The notes under the pieces were generated by a model. That model had not been told where the DNA came from, searched no databases, and was given only the letters and a program-made list of their open reading frames with translations. 64,000 bases of DNA, taken from Valencia hispanica (taxonomy: Eukaryota > Chordata > Actinopteri > Cyprinodontiformes > Valenciidae). Each line of letters starts with the position of its first letter. The stretch's first letter is position 1. Below, in pieces: positions 22,709 through 33,539 of the stretch. The translations under genes were made by a program, and so were the position numbers. The DNA is taken from the NCBI GenBank assembly GCA_963556495.2, contig OY747721.1, positions 27,172,649 to 27,236,648 on the forward strand, in the 5' to 3' direction.

Positions 22709-22926
22709 TAGGAATGCACAATGTATTGACACCAACATCGGTATCTGCCGATGTTAGTCATTTTTTAACATATTTTATTGGTCCGATAAGTGAAACTGAG
22801 CCAATACAAAAAATCACTATTTATTTCCATCTTTGTAAGAGATTGATGTAATATTTATAACATTGTAAATAAAAGTTATTGGCCATAAGAGCAATAATAT
22901 CAAATGTTTTGATCGGTGCATCCCTA
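22709..22926. mobile_element. hAT-like MITE nested in hAT
   Basis: The ends TAGGAATGCACAATG and, inverted, TAGGGATGCACCGATC are typical of small hAT MITEs. The flanking 8-mers CTCTTGTC and ATTTTGAC agree at 5 of 8 bases, so the duplication is decayed. Confidence 0.6.
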
Positions 22927-23001
22927 ATTTTGACTCTGTCCTCCATGATGTGCTGCCCCAGCCTTTCTGTCCATCTCTTTATGAGTTCACTAAGAAAATG
23001 A

Positions 23002-23260
23002 TCAAACTGACAGATAAATGCCAACAAAGTTAACACTATGTGCTGATCCAAGTAATTCATCATCAGCACAGAAACCTCTTTCATCTAAAAACTGACCGAC
23101 AGCAACGACCCGCCTGAGCAGAACCTCCCGCCAGTACCGCGTCTCTCCCTCCAGCTGGTCCAATTTAGCCCCACCATCGATAACAACAGCGTAAGCATTT
23201 ACGTTAACTGTCCACCACAATGCTGCGTCCCACACCAGATAAACCCAGTCTGAGCTGCTG
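23002..23260 (-). pseudogene. hAT transposase fragment, zinc-finger MYM-like
   Basis: The frame reads LEGETRYWREVLLRRVVAVG, QFLDERGFCADDELLGSA and NFVGIYLSV, which is the pattern found in fish ZMYM1-like hAT transposases (YWREVLRRVV...FLxERGL...DELIGS). Only this short piece is present. It lies within the hAT element that carries it. Confidence 0.6.
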
Positions 23261-24634
23261 CTGCTACAGCTAGCCTCAGGTTGTGTAGCTAACGCAGTCC
23301 CCTTGGAACAGGTTCATTGACTCACCATCATCCACGATGTCTTCTTTTTCCTGATTTTCCTCCTTAGGTTTTACACAGAACATGTCAGCAGATGACAGAC
23401 TTCTTAATAAACACGTCTTCTTCTCATCTTTCTCTCTCTTCATTTATAGAAACCCCCTTTTTTCGCTCATTTTAGATTCTCTTAGGACTACTCCTACTGT
23501 CCAGTGACGGTCAGCGGAGCGCTACTTGCTGGGGCAGGGGCGTGGCATGTTACCATGGTTTCCACAACTGCGCCTTAGGGACTATGTAACTTTGGTAAGG
23601 TAAAAAAAAAAAAATGGTGTGGAGCTTATTGGTTATCTCCGCCAGCACCGATCTCTGCCATTTGAAATATGAAGACTATTTTTTTTTCTGCTCATGTGGG
23701 CCCCCTGTGGGCGTGGGCCCCCAGTGGGCGTGGGCCCATAATGCCCATTGGATAATCCGGCCTTGCTCTGCTGAACGCAGTTACCAAACATTTGATGAGT
23801 CCAAAGAGTTTTGCCAGAATATTGTCGATTTTTGTTCTGGTTTTAATTTGAAGTCAACCCATATTCTGTTAAAGAGGCTTATGGATCTTAAAGTGAATTC
23901 TAGTCTGACCCTATGGATCAGGGACTTATTATGCTGCCGTCCACAGTGGGTTAGCAGTGGTGGGGAAACCTCTGAGGTCCGCACAGTGAACACTGGTTGC
24001 CTTCAGGGTTGTGTTCTTTCCCCTCTACTATTTTCTCATTATACAAATGAATTTGCAATCAATGATCAAAATTGCATTTTAATTAAGTATGCCCAGGACA
24101 TGGCCCTGGTTGGATTAGTGAAAAGACTGTGGCTGAAGCAATGTTTTTATCTCACATTAAAACCCTGGAGTTGTGGTGTGAACAGAGCAAGCTAGATTTT
24201 AATGTAGCTAAGACAAAGGAGCCCATCATATCTCAGACAAGATTTTAAAGTGGAATCAGTTTTACTTGCTAACCAACCTGTTGAAACTGTGACACATTTT
24301 ATATATTTAGGCTCACTTCTAGATTGCCAGCTTGATTTTGTTAAAAACACTGATTACATTTTTAAGAAATGCTCACAGAGACTTTATCTCTTGAGAAAGC
24401 TTAGAAGCTTTGGTGTTAGCCAGCAAATTCTAGAAGTTGTTTAAAAAGCAACTGTTGAGAGATTTTGGACTTTAGATCTCCCGGCCTGGTTTGGTCATGT
24501 CAACAGTAGATCAAAAAGGAAACTCTTAAGATTGGTCTCCTGGGCAGGAAAAATAGTTGGCAAGCCACAAAAAACATCTCCCAACTGGCTGCTGAAAGAA
24601 CAAGAAATATAGCAAAGAACATTGTGGCAGATAA

Positions 24635-24971
24635 TGTCATGCTGCTCTGTTCACTCCCTCTCCTCATCATCGTCCTCACCTCCAATCATCCACACCTGAT
24701 CCTCCTTACCTCATGCCTTCATAACCCGTCACTTCCCCTAACTCAGTACCGGATCATTATCAACATCACATTGATGTCAACCTCTCCATAGTGTGTTTCC
24801 CTGCTGTCTCCCTCCTGCTCGATGTCCTGTCTCTCCATTCCTGTCATCATCATCATCATCACCACCACCATCATCATCATCATTCCACCGGCAGCACTTT
24901 AATAAACAGCCATAGCACTTTACCTGCTTCTGCGATTGGGTCCACGCATTACACCGCACACCTCCCTGACA
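24635..24971 (+). mobile_element. Solo LTR, 337 bp
   Basis: It begins TGTCATGCTG, ends CTCCCTGACA, and is flanked by GATAA on both sides (24630-24634 and 24972-24976). The TG...CA ends with a 5-bp duplication and an AATAAA at 24901 fit a solo LTR of Ty3/Gypsy or BEL type. A (CAT/CAC)n run lies at 24844-24892. It is inserted in the C-terminal part of the LINE ORF2. Confidence 0.75.
24844..24892. repeat. Trinucleotide microsatellite (CAT/CAC)n
   Basis: About 16 trinucleotides with mixed CAT and CAC lie inside the solo LTR. The poly-His frame over it is an accident of the repeat. Confidence 0.9.
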
Positions 24972-25231
24972 GATAATAGCCATCCACGTTTTAGTCAGTT
25001 TGAACCCCTGAGCTCAGGAAGGCGTTATAGGGTGCCTCTGGCAACGAAAAATATATAGAAGTAATTTGTTCCTAATGCTGTAATGATCCTTAACCAGTGT
25101 AAACGATAAGATCCAATCCATGGTATATTGTTTTTACAGTGAATGTGCACATGTATGAGTGTTTCTTTTATTTTGGAGAGCCGAAGAAAATTTTCCACTA
25201 AGGAGGACAATAAAGTTTTATTCTATTCTAT

Positions 25232-25662
25232 AATTCATGCTGGCACCAATGACATTCGTAGGCAGCAGTCTGAGCTCCTGAAGCGTGATTTTATCCACCT
25301 TTTTAATCTTTTTAAAAACTCACAATTTGTCCGTTTTTATCTCTGGCCCCACTCCAACCATTGGCAGAAGAATTGGTCGTTTTAAGAGACTTTTATGTCT
25401 GAACACTTGGCTTTCCTCTGCCACTGTGATGGACAACATCGGTTTTATAGTCAATTTTAACATTTTCTGGGACAGGAGGCATCTGTTTGGGGTGGATGGG
25501 CTCTATTTCAATAGACAGGGCATCCGCATGCTGGCAATGAGTATGGCTAAGACCCCCCTGTCTACCACACCGACCCCAGCTGCCTCTGTCCTTTCTGCCC
25601 CCTCCGCCACATCCTGGTGTCCACCTGGTCCCTGCTCTTATGAACTCAGCCCTTATTTTTAA
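25232..25662 (+). pseudogene. LINE ORF1, esterase-like C-terminal part
   Basis: The start HAGTNDIRRQQSELLKRDFI carries the GTND-type block of SGNH-hydrolase (esterase) domains, known from ORF1 of some CR1/L2 LINEs. It continues through WDRRHLFGVDGLYFNRQGIR. The N-terminal catalytic Ser block is missing because of 5' truncation. Confidence 0.65.
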
Positions 25663-25829
25663 TAGTAACTCACATACTGGACTTGGACCTTGCCTTACCT
25701 CATTCATATTTGTTATCAGCGGACAGCAGACTAAAAATCATAAACCTAACAAATGCAACCCAAATAATCTCAGTTACCAAAAGTCCCATTTTCAGTAAAT
25801 CAAACAGTCACTCCATCTCTAATCACTGT

Positions 25830-28305
25830 TAATATGGCACTTTTTAATGTTTGCTCTCTGCTGAACAAAACTTTTATTAATGATCTGATTTTAGACAATA
25901 ATCTTCAGTGTTCATTTTTCACTTAAATGTGGCTGAATGCCCCTGTTGTTCTTACAGAGGCCTCCCCACCAAATTTTAACTTAACTTATTCCACGAGGAG
26001 TAGCAAACGGGGAGGCGGTACTGCTTTTATAAGTTCATGCCAAACCTGTTTTATGATTATAGCAAGAAAAAAGAACACTCCATTTATTCAAGAATTTTAT
26101 CAACTGTGCAGAACTCTTTTGAAAAGATCATTTTAGCTGGTGATTTTAATCTACATGTGGATAACTTTTTAGATCTTTTATCAACAGATTTTTTAAATAT
26201 CCTGAATTATATGGATTTTACCCAACATGTCACACAGCCAACTCACAACAGAGGACACTCTGGACTTGGTCATCACGTATGGCCTGTCCACCAGTGTGTC
26301 TTCTGTTGTTGACTTGGCTTTCTCTGACCATTACTGTGTGGTTTTTAACATCACCAGTTTTATCCAGCAGGAGACCTCTGTGAGAACTGTCAGGAAGCGT
26401 CATCTAACCCCTGAAGTGGCTTCAGGTTTTCTTGAAGTTTTTGAAAAGATAGCTCCTATAGCTTTACCTGCCCCCTGTGACTTTATTATCAGTGATTTCA
26501 ACAGAAGGCTTCAATCTGCTCTCAACCTACTTGCTCCTCTTAAAACTAAAAGTTCACATTTAAAATTTGCATCGCCGTGGAGAAATGAAAACCTTAAAAA
26601 ACTAAAGAGGAATTGCAGAATGGCAGAGAGAGAATGCGGGGAAATAAAATCACAATAAACCATCAAATATACACAGAACTTCTAAAATCATACAATAACA
26701 CAGTAAGAAATTCAAGAAATGCATACTTTTCCAAATTAATTTCATATAATAAACATAATCCCAAAATTCTTATCCTTCCATCATCTGTACCGGTCCATCC
26801 TATGCAGGGTTGTGGGGGCTGGTGCCTATCTCCAGCAGTCACGGGGCGAAAGGCAGGGTACACCCTGGACAGGTCGCCAGTCAATCGCAGGGCAACACAG
26901 AGAAATACAGGACAAACAACCATGCATGCACACACTGATACCTAAGGACAATTTAGAGAGACCAATTGACCTAACAGGTCATGTTTTTGGACTGTGGGAG
27001 GAAGCCAGAATACCCTTCATGCATGCACAGGGAGAATATGCAAACTCCATGCAGAAAGATTTGAACCCAGGACCTTTTTTCTGCAAGGCAACAGTTCTAC
27101 CAACCGCACCACTGTGCAGCCCACAAATCTCAGAATTCTATGTTCGACAATTGACAAAATTTCTAACCGTGCTACTAATCCACTTCAGAAAACCCCCTCA
27201 AACTCTCTTTGCGAGGAGTTTGCAGACCACTTTAGAGGGAAGGTAAACACCATCAGATGTAATATTTTATCTTCTCAAAGTAATATTGGTTTAAGACAAA
27301 GTGTGTGTCTTTACCGGAGGAAATGCTGGACAGTTTTGTCCTGGTAGACGCTGAGATTCTTGACAAAGTTTTCTCCTCAGTGAGGCCTACTACATGTCTT
27401 CTTGACCCAATCCCCTCTTCTTTTTTCAAGCAATTTTATGGATATTTTAGAGATGAGATTTTATCCTTGATGAATTGCTCCCTTCAGATGGGGGTCTTTC
27501 CTGCCGCTTTTAAAACGGCGGTGGTGAGGCCACTGTTGAAGAAGAGCTAAAGACTTAAATTTGAAAGATTTCAACAACCTTCGGCCGATATCTAACTTAC
27601 TATTTTTAAGCAAAATTTTAGAAAAGCTTGTTTTAATTCATCTTAATAATTGTATTAATGAACACAATGTCCTGAAGAAATTTCTGTCTGGTTTCAGGGT
27701 GAACCTGCACGGAGACGGCCCTTTTGAAGATTTTAAATGATTTTAGATTAAAATACGATACCCAGAAGGTGACAGTGGGCCACACTATTCTTTTAACCCG
27801 TTTAAAACAGATTGGGCTCTCTGGTGCTGTTCACAAATGGTTTATATCCTATCTCACAGACAGGACTTTTATGGTAAGTTTAGACACCTGCTCCTCTAAG
27901 GTCCACAAGATTACATGTGGTGTGCCCCAGGGTTCAATTTTAGGCCCAGTGCTTTTTAACCTTTATATGCTCCCCTTCGGCAGTGTCATCAGAAGACATG
28001 GAGTTAACTTTCACAGTTATGCTGATGATACACAGCTGTACATCTCCATGTCTCCCAATGACACACGGCCAGTGAATGCACTTTTTAACTGCACTTCAGA
28101 CATCAAATCCTGGATGACAGAAAACTTTCTCCAGCTCAACCAGGAAAGAACAGAAGTTCTAGTATTCGGTCCTGAGGCTCAGAGAGAGAAACTTTTACCA
28201 AAATTACAATCACTGTCTTTTAATCCTTCTTTAGAAGGGAAAAATCTGGGCATGATTTTTGACTCTGAGCTGACTTATATCCCTTACATTAAAAACATTT
28301 TCTGA
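25830..28305 (+). pseudogene. L2 LINE ORF2: endonuclease and reverse transcriptase
   Basis: Endonuclease motifs are NMALFNVCSL, LAGDFNLHVDN, THNRGH and LAFSDHYCVVFN (the last His box). The reverse transcriptase shows LDPIPSSFFK, FKTAVVRPLLKK, then [19 protein letters not shown] and [11 protein letters not shown] at about 28010. A deletion removes the [10 protein letters not shown] block (joined at about 27720), and stops are frequent. It is not a host gene. Confidence 0.85.
26778..27122 (+). mobile_element. SINE-like fish repeat
   Basis: It has the familiar run CAGGGTACACCCTGGACAGG, TTTTTGGACTGTGGGAGGA, CATGCAAACTCCATGCAGAA and ends CACCACTGTGCAGCCC. The same text recurs in many fish genomes. 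It interrupts the LINE between its endonuclease and reverse transcriptase parts. The exact family is not certain. Confidence 0.7.
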
Positions 28306-28497
28306 AATAAGTTTTAATCATCTAAAGAACATTGCCAGAGTCTGCCCCATTCTCTCACCACGGATACACTGATGCATGCTTTTATCACCAGTAAAATTGA
28401 CTACTGTAATGCCCTGCTTTCGGGTCTTACAAAAAAAGAGTATATTCGGTTTACAACTTCTAAAAAATTCAGCAGCACGTGCCCTGACAAAGACCAG

Positions 28498-29847
28498 GGC
28501 CCTCATTTATCAAACGTTCGTAGAAACTGTCCTATATTTTATCGTACGAATGGAATTTAGAATGTTCGTACGAACAGTCAAAAGTCAGATTTAGGAAATC
28601 CCACATGTGCGTAAGCAGGTGCTCGTGCCCATTCTCAGTCATTTGCATACAGAAACGCCCTCAATTAACCACATTTGGTAACGCCACATCATCTGACGTA
28701 CATGAAGTCCTTGCGTTCTTCCTTAAAATAATGGCCACGAGAGCGAAAAAACGAATTTCAGTGACACCGAGATCAATGTGAAACATAGGTGGGGCAATAA
28801 AAAATAATTCATGATTTACAGACTTTAAAAAAAATTGTCAGTTAATACAAATTCATTTCAACATCTATAGTTTTTGCCATTAGCGGTTTCTCTGCTTCAT
28901 TTCCCCAGCACGTAGCCTTAATATTTCTGCTGCAGAGCAGACATAAAAATGTGGCAAAGAATCATTTCATTTGCTGTTATTAACTTCTTTTGAAACCCTT
29001 AACTTTTTTGAACAAATTAAATAATTTAAATTTGTACTCAATATTGCTGTTTGGTTCTATCAGCTCGGGGAGAACCAATAAAAAAAATAGCTCTGCCTGG
29101 GAGAAAGTGACACAAGCAGTAAATGTGGTCGGGACAGTGGAGATGTTGGAAATAAAGGAAAAAATGGTTTGATATCAAACTGAATACAATAAAACGTCCC
29201 TCAGCACACAGCTGGGGCAGATCTCCTACTGAGGGTGCACCGATCATCATATTTGACACTTTTGTGGCCATGCGTAATTGGATACACAGCTTAGGCTGCC
29301 ATCAGCACGCAAGGAAAAAGCGACAACCTGCTTCACTGATACGCGGGACCATTGTCACAGTACAGCTTGCAAACCTTTTAATTAAAAGTGTAACAACATC
29401 CCATTAAGCTGAAGCGCTTTATGTGACAAATAAACAAATAAAGGGGGGGTCTGCGCACAGAGAGCGCAAATTGCGAGTGACAGGATTTCCATGAATGATC
29501 ACCCCCAACATTAAATTATGTACTTCTTGACAAATTTTAAATATTTCGTGAAAGTTTGAATGCAAAGCCGCCCATAACTTTTTGAGTTATTTTGCTAAAA
29601 GGCAGACAGACGCCAACATAAGCTCCTTGGCGGAGGCGATAAACTGCTGACAGAAATATTATGTCAAAGTAAAACTGTTTCAGTGTTGCAGTTCCTCTGT
29701 TCTAACAGTAGATGCTGTGCGTACGGACGATTTGAAGTGTACTTATATTTAGGAACATTTCTACGCACAAGTACAAATTGATGAATACCACACAATGCGT
29801 AGGATTGTTCCTACGCACAAAATACACACAGTTGATAAATGAGGGCC
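28498..29847 (+). mobile_element. Harbinger-like element with Myb/SANT remnant
   Basis: Perfect terminal inverted repeats GGCCCTCATTTATCAA bound 1.35 kb. The coding remnant (28730-29170) begins MATRAKK, then in another frame TNFSDTEINV, and continues to FGSISSGRTNKKNSSAWEKV and TQAVNVVG, like the MSANTD-type Myb proteins of some Harbinger families. No transposase is seen. It splits the LINE after LTKTRA; the target duplication is not clear. Confidence 0.65.
28730..29170 (+). pseudogene. MSANTD-like Myb/SANT domain remnant
   Basis: Blocks of a Myb/SANT-like domain are split by frameshifts: MATRAKK, TNFSDTEINV and then FGSISSGRTNKKNSSAWEKV with VTQAVNVVG. This is DNA-binding protein of a Harbinger element, not a host gene. 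The conserved Trp (AWEKV) remains. Confidence 0.6.
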
Positions 29848-30002
29848 GAGGAGGCAGGAGCACATTACACCTTTCTTAAGCTCATTGCATTGGCTCCCCA
29901 TATGTTTTAGGATCGATTTTAGGGTTATCTTAATAGTTTTTAAGTGTCTTAATGGTCTTGGGCCTTCTTATCTTTCAGAACTGCTTTTACCATGACATTT
30001 TA

Positions 30003-30386
30003 TTGGAAATGTACTGAAAGTTAGAAATATATAACATGGGGATGGGGGGGGGGGTTGAATGATTGGTCCTGGTGGTCAGGAGATCATGAGCTCCAACCAC
30101 ATACACCTGTGCCGTTCTCCAAGCATCTCATTCATTGGCCACACCTTCATATTTAAGTGACCTTCACTCACCTCCACCTCGTTCAGTCAACTGCTCTGCC
30201 AGCCCTGAACTCCTTCAGAAACGTTCCTTCCACGCCAACCGAAGTCCTGCTCAGTCTGTTGGATCTGCCCAGTCCTGGTCTCCTCTCATCCTCCAGGTTC
30301 TGCACTTGAGGTCTTATTCCTTTTCAATAAAAATCCCACAAATTACTCGTTGCCTGCATAGTTTCCTGACAGTGGTGGGGGTCTGC
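30003..30386 (+). mobile_element. LTR-like insertion in LINE 3' region
   Basis: It has a TATA-like CATATTTAAGTGA (30148), an AATAAA at 30326 and an end CCTGACA at 30371, as in the solo LTR at 24635. A G-run follows the start at 30040. No target duplication was found, and the left end is uncertain. Confidence 0.3.
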
Positions 30387-30460
30387 GCTCTCGGAGTACT
30401 TTTCTAGTTTTACTCTTGGTAGTTTTATTATTCATTCTTCTTTTACTTAGTAGTTTAGTA

Positions 30461-31215
30461 CCCAGATAGCACACATACGTCTGGCTGATGTCTTGCCGAA
30501 GCATCAAGCTCTATCGCTGAGACGTCGGCCTTTGATCGAAAACGACCACCAACAGACGTCTCGGCGATCAATGAAAGCAGGGGCGCCCGTGGCCAGGCGT
30601 TCCATATATTTAGCCTATAAATGATTAATTACGACCTTTATTCATTTAGATCGGGTCTTTTGGACTGGGTAGCCTATATTTTAATAACCAATATACTTAC
30701 ATAACAAATAAATCAACAAATCATGGTTGAATGAAGCGCAGCGCTGTCAGGCTTTCTGACACACTTCAGCTGCAAGGAGAGAGCGCATGTGACAGTGATG
30801 ACGCTGTAGCAAATGACTGTAGCAGATGATTTATTTGCTGAGTATCCAGACACTCTGAGTGCTCTTGCTGTCTACATGCTGTAAGAAACTTAGTTGTGAA
30901 CTTCGTTAAACGTTTAACTTTCACAGAGTAAAAGAAATGACTTTTCTTTGCAATTTGTGGCTAACCTGAAACTCCGAAACTCACTCTGTGACGTCCCTGG
31001 ACCGCAACTGATAGGATAGGTCCCGCCCTCTGGGGTCTTCCGTGTCTGGGCAGATCTGGGGCAGATCTGGGGCAGACTTAAAGCCGACGCAGCACAACGT
31101 TTGATGAGCGGGCGCTATATGCGCTCATGGGCCGATGCTTGACAGATGTTATCATTTATAGGGCCAACGTCCATCCTTAGGCCGACGTCAGCCAGACGTA
31201 TGTGTGCTATCTGGG
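30461..31215. mobile_element. TIR element, CCCAGATAGCACAC type
   Basis: The ends CCCAGATAGCACACATACGT and its inverse are nearly perfect for at least 20 bases and lie between TA dinucleotides (30459-30460 and 31216-31217). The interior is non-coding, with another self-similar stretch around 30480-30590 and 31060-31200. The superfamily is not assigned. Confidence 0.75.
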
Positions 31216-31470
31216 TAGTTTTCTAGTTTTAATTTGATTTTATTTTAGTATTATTCTTGCTACAATAAGTAATCATATAATTCTGACTTTATATTTATTT
31301 TGATTTGTTTTATCGCTTGTGCTGCAGCTTTTGCTTTTTATTTTAATTTCTTTTGTCTTGTTACACCTTTTCTTCTTGCTAACTATATTTTTGTTTTCTA
31401 TTGTGAAGCACTTTGGTCACTTTTTGGTTGTGTAAAGCTCTATATAGATAAACATTGATTGATTCATTGC

Positions 31471-32636
31471 AATAAAATATTTTTCCGAGCCTCTACCCAC
31501 AAGCACCTTGTTTTCGGTCTCAGCGGAAGTGCGTCTTCTCGACCTCTCAGTTGCCATGGTTACCTGTGAAAGGCAATAGTTCAGCCGGAATAAGTCTATG
31601 CAGAATATTTATTAGGTACTTTGCATAGATTTTTATGGCTGAAATTATATGTATAGGAGGTGGGATATAATTCAAAATCACCTTATCACATTTCTAGGAA
31701 GGGTATGATTTATAAAGCGGAAATTGTGTGCAACTGTGCATACTCAGGATTGGAAACTTTATTTGCACAAGTGAATTTTACAGTTTTATAAATAAGGCCC
31801 CTGGACTCTTGCTCAGTAATCCTACGTTCTCTTTTTAGAAGAAAGTAAAGTTAACATTTTATTTGGAAATCAAGATCCCAGAGTGTGCAGGAGATGTGGA
31901 GAGGCAGAGAATCCACGTGCTGTTAGATATTTGTCATTATTTATGTTGATAAAGTTGGAGGAAAAACTACTACACTCTAGAAAGTCTTCCTCATTAACGT
32001 TAGCCATACAGCGCATTTTTTACCTTAATTCTAAAGTACTCATTCTAAGCAGAGTGACATTCTGTTGGTGTTTGTTACTCTGTTCATTAAAAACATAATA
32101 AACAAGCTGAAATAAGCTAATAAAGAGTAACAACAAACTTACCTCGGCTTGTTGTGCCATGGAGAATAGCAGAGACCAGCATCGACCGGACAGCCCGGGC
32201 CAAACTGGAGCTCTTAATGCGATTGGTTGATTCGGTTGCCCTGAAAACCCTATTCCCTACGCCCCCACCCCCTCCCTCTCCTGTTCTGCTCTGGCCTGGT
32301 CTGGGAGGAGTTGTCGTCATGGTACAGAGCCCCTCCCCTGAATATCACGGGATCTTGTGAGATCCTCACCCTGTTCTCTGCATTTTAACTCATGTACGTT
32401 CTCAAAAAATATCTTTATGTTGTTTTCTCTTAAAGCTTTGAAGTGTAGGTTACCTAATGTTGTTTCAAACCATGAAGTTGCTGCATAGCTAACTATCTAA
32501 TAAACTGTTGCCTCTTTGAAAATCCTCAATGGCCAACCATAAATGTTAACTAAAACTTAGTTGACGGTTCCCGACTGCGACCATTTTTTGACAATGTGCG
32601 AGTTAAAATTTTACATGGTCGCATTTCTGCGAGTGC
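31471..32636. other. Non-coding spacer with one possible exon end
   Basis: A fragment ending near 31800 (read inward GGGGCCTTATTTATAAAACT) is similar to the ends of the 28498 element. On the minus strand an ATG at 32160 reads MAQQAE and ends at a good donor (GAG|GTAAGTTTG, exon end 32143). Its phase is 0, so it does not fit the zinc-finger exons. It may be a transposon exon or an unknown short exon. Nothing else is supported here. Confidence 0.35.
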
Positions 32637-33308
32637 ATGGTCATGTACAACTCAGTTAAATTCATCAGAGGAGGAGAAGAAAGATTTACCAGTCTTTTGG
32701 CATTAAATAAGTGGATTTTATCTGCATGTGCTGACAAAAAACTGCAATTTATTAACAACTTTCAGATTTTTTGGGAGCGCAGACATCTTTTTAAGGCAAC
32801 TGGATTTAGTTTGAACAGGTCAGGTGTAAGACTGTTTACCTCCAATATTTTCTACTTCCTGTGTTATCCCTCTGTGCTTGGAGCCAAAAAGGAGATACAC
32901 AAAGACGTATCTCAAAAGGAAGACCAAACAAAGCTGAGTGCAGAGGGGGAGGAACTTCTTCTGCCCTCACTCATGGGAAGCTTTGAACAGAAGCAGGAAG
33001 AAGGACCTTTATTTGCCCCAAAAGCCCTCAACAGCCCTAAAGAACAGGAAAGCGGACCTCCATCGCCCCCGCAAACCCCTGTCAGCCCACCGTCTTCCCT
33101 ACCGCCCCCCTCTCCCCCCTCCCCCCATCTGAAATTCACTAAGCAGATGATGGAGCGGGTCAACATTGGGCTCAGATCTACCCCCCAGACCAATCTGTTT
33201 TCTTTACCCATAAACCCCACACCAGGACGATCAAAGGTAGGGCAACAAGCCCGGCCCCCTCCTACCCCACCACGTAAGCATGTACAATCTCCACAGTCTG
33301 ATGTATGA
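32637..33308 (+). pseudogene. L2 LINE ORF1, C-terminal part
   Basis: The start matches the esterase tail (WERRHLFKATGFSLNRSGVR), which is also found at about 25450 and 47100. It then turns into a Pro-rich, Ser-rich stretch (residues about 135-215) that may be a disordered RNA-binding tail. The family role is as a chaperone in the retrotransposition particle. The N-terminal half is missing. Confidence 0.65.
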
Positions 33309-33539
33309 TGTGTTAAGGGTCCAGGCTGCGTGGATATCAGCAGTCAGAACTTTTCCCAGGACAAGCTGGGACCCTGTTCATTAGAACGTTCGATCATTTC
33401 TGTACTTATAAGTAACAGAAGGAATGTAGTTATGTCAAAACACAGAGCACTGCATTCTAAAAGGTTTTTAAGTAAAGTAAACATACGCTGTACACAGCCC
33501 GCCCCAAAACACAAGGGGCACAATAATACTCTTAAACCT

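Larger units (their letters stand above)
22080..23765. mobile_element. hAT element with ZMYM-type transposase remnant
   Basis: The terminal repeats CAGGGCCGGATTATGTTAGC and the inverted CAAGGCCGGATTATCCAATG are flanked by CTCTGTTG and CTCTGCTG, an 8-bp target duplication with one change. It splits the LINE ORF2. The element is too short to be complete and contains a nested MITE (22709-22926). Confidence 0.85.
20490..24980 (+). pseudogene. LINE ORF2 (endonuclease and reverse transcriptase) remnants
   Basis: Endonuclease-side pieces read YVPGPDNNAAGARI, DFNSCDLLEYLP and GKSDPNVIHLLP. Reverse transcriptase pieces read LKPNKATEPDSLRAHLLKDC, LRPVALTSVLCKTMERVLV and, after two insertions, SSLTLWIRDLL, GCLQGCVLSPLLFS and IKYAQDMALVG. 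The catalytic YADD has become YAQD. The C-terminal part YLGSLLDCQLDF...SQRLYLLRKLRSFGVS follows. Multiple stops show that it is dead. Confidence 0.85.
20290..25231 (+). mobile_element. LINE, CR1/Rex-like, broken by three insertions
   Basis: An endonuclease-to-reverse-transcriptase order runs from 20290 to a 3' end AATAAAGTTTTATTCTATTC, a tail typical of fish LINEs. Insertions at 21642-22013, 22080-23765 and 24635-24971 each have target duplications, and the LINE reading resumes after them. Internal deletions are also present between 20560 and 20590. Rex1/Babar is a likely clade, not proven. Confidence 0.8.
25232..31470 (+). mobile_element. L2-type LINE with four insertions
   Basis: It starts within ORF1 directly at the 3' tail of the previous LINE, so it is 5' truncated. 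Endonuclease and reverse transcriptase follow in order, and the 3' end (GTGAAGCACTTTGGTCAC, then a TGAT-like tail at 31440-31470) is typical of L2. Insertions are 26778-27122, 28498-29847, about 30003-30386 and 30461-31215. Confidence 0.85.

Noticed and set aside
24791..24976. Poly-His protein
   Set aside because: It is a trinucleotide repeat inside a solo LTR.
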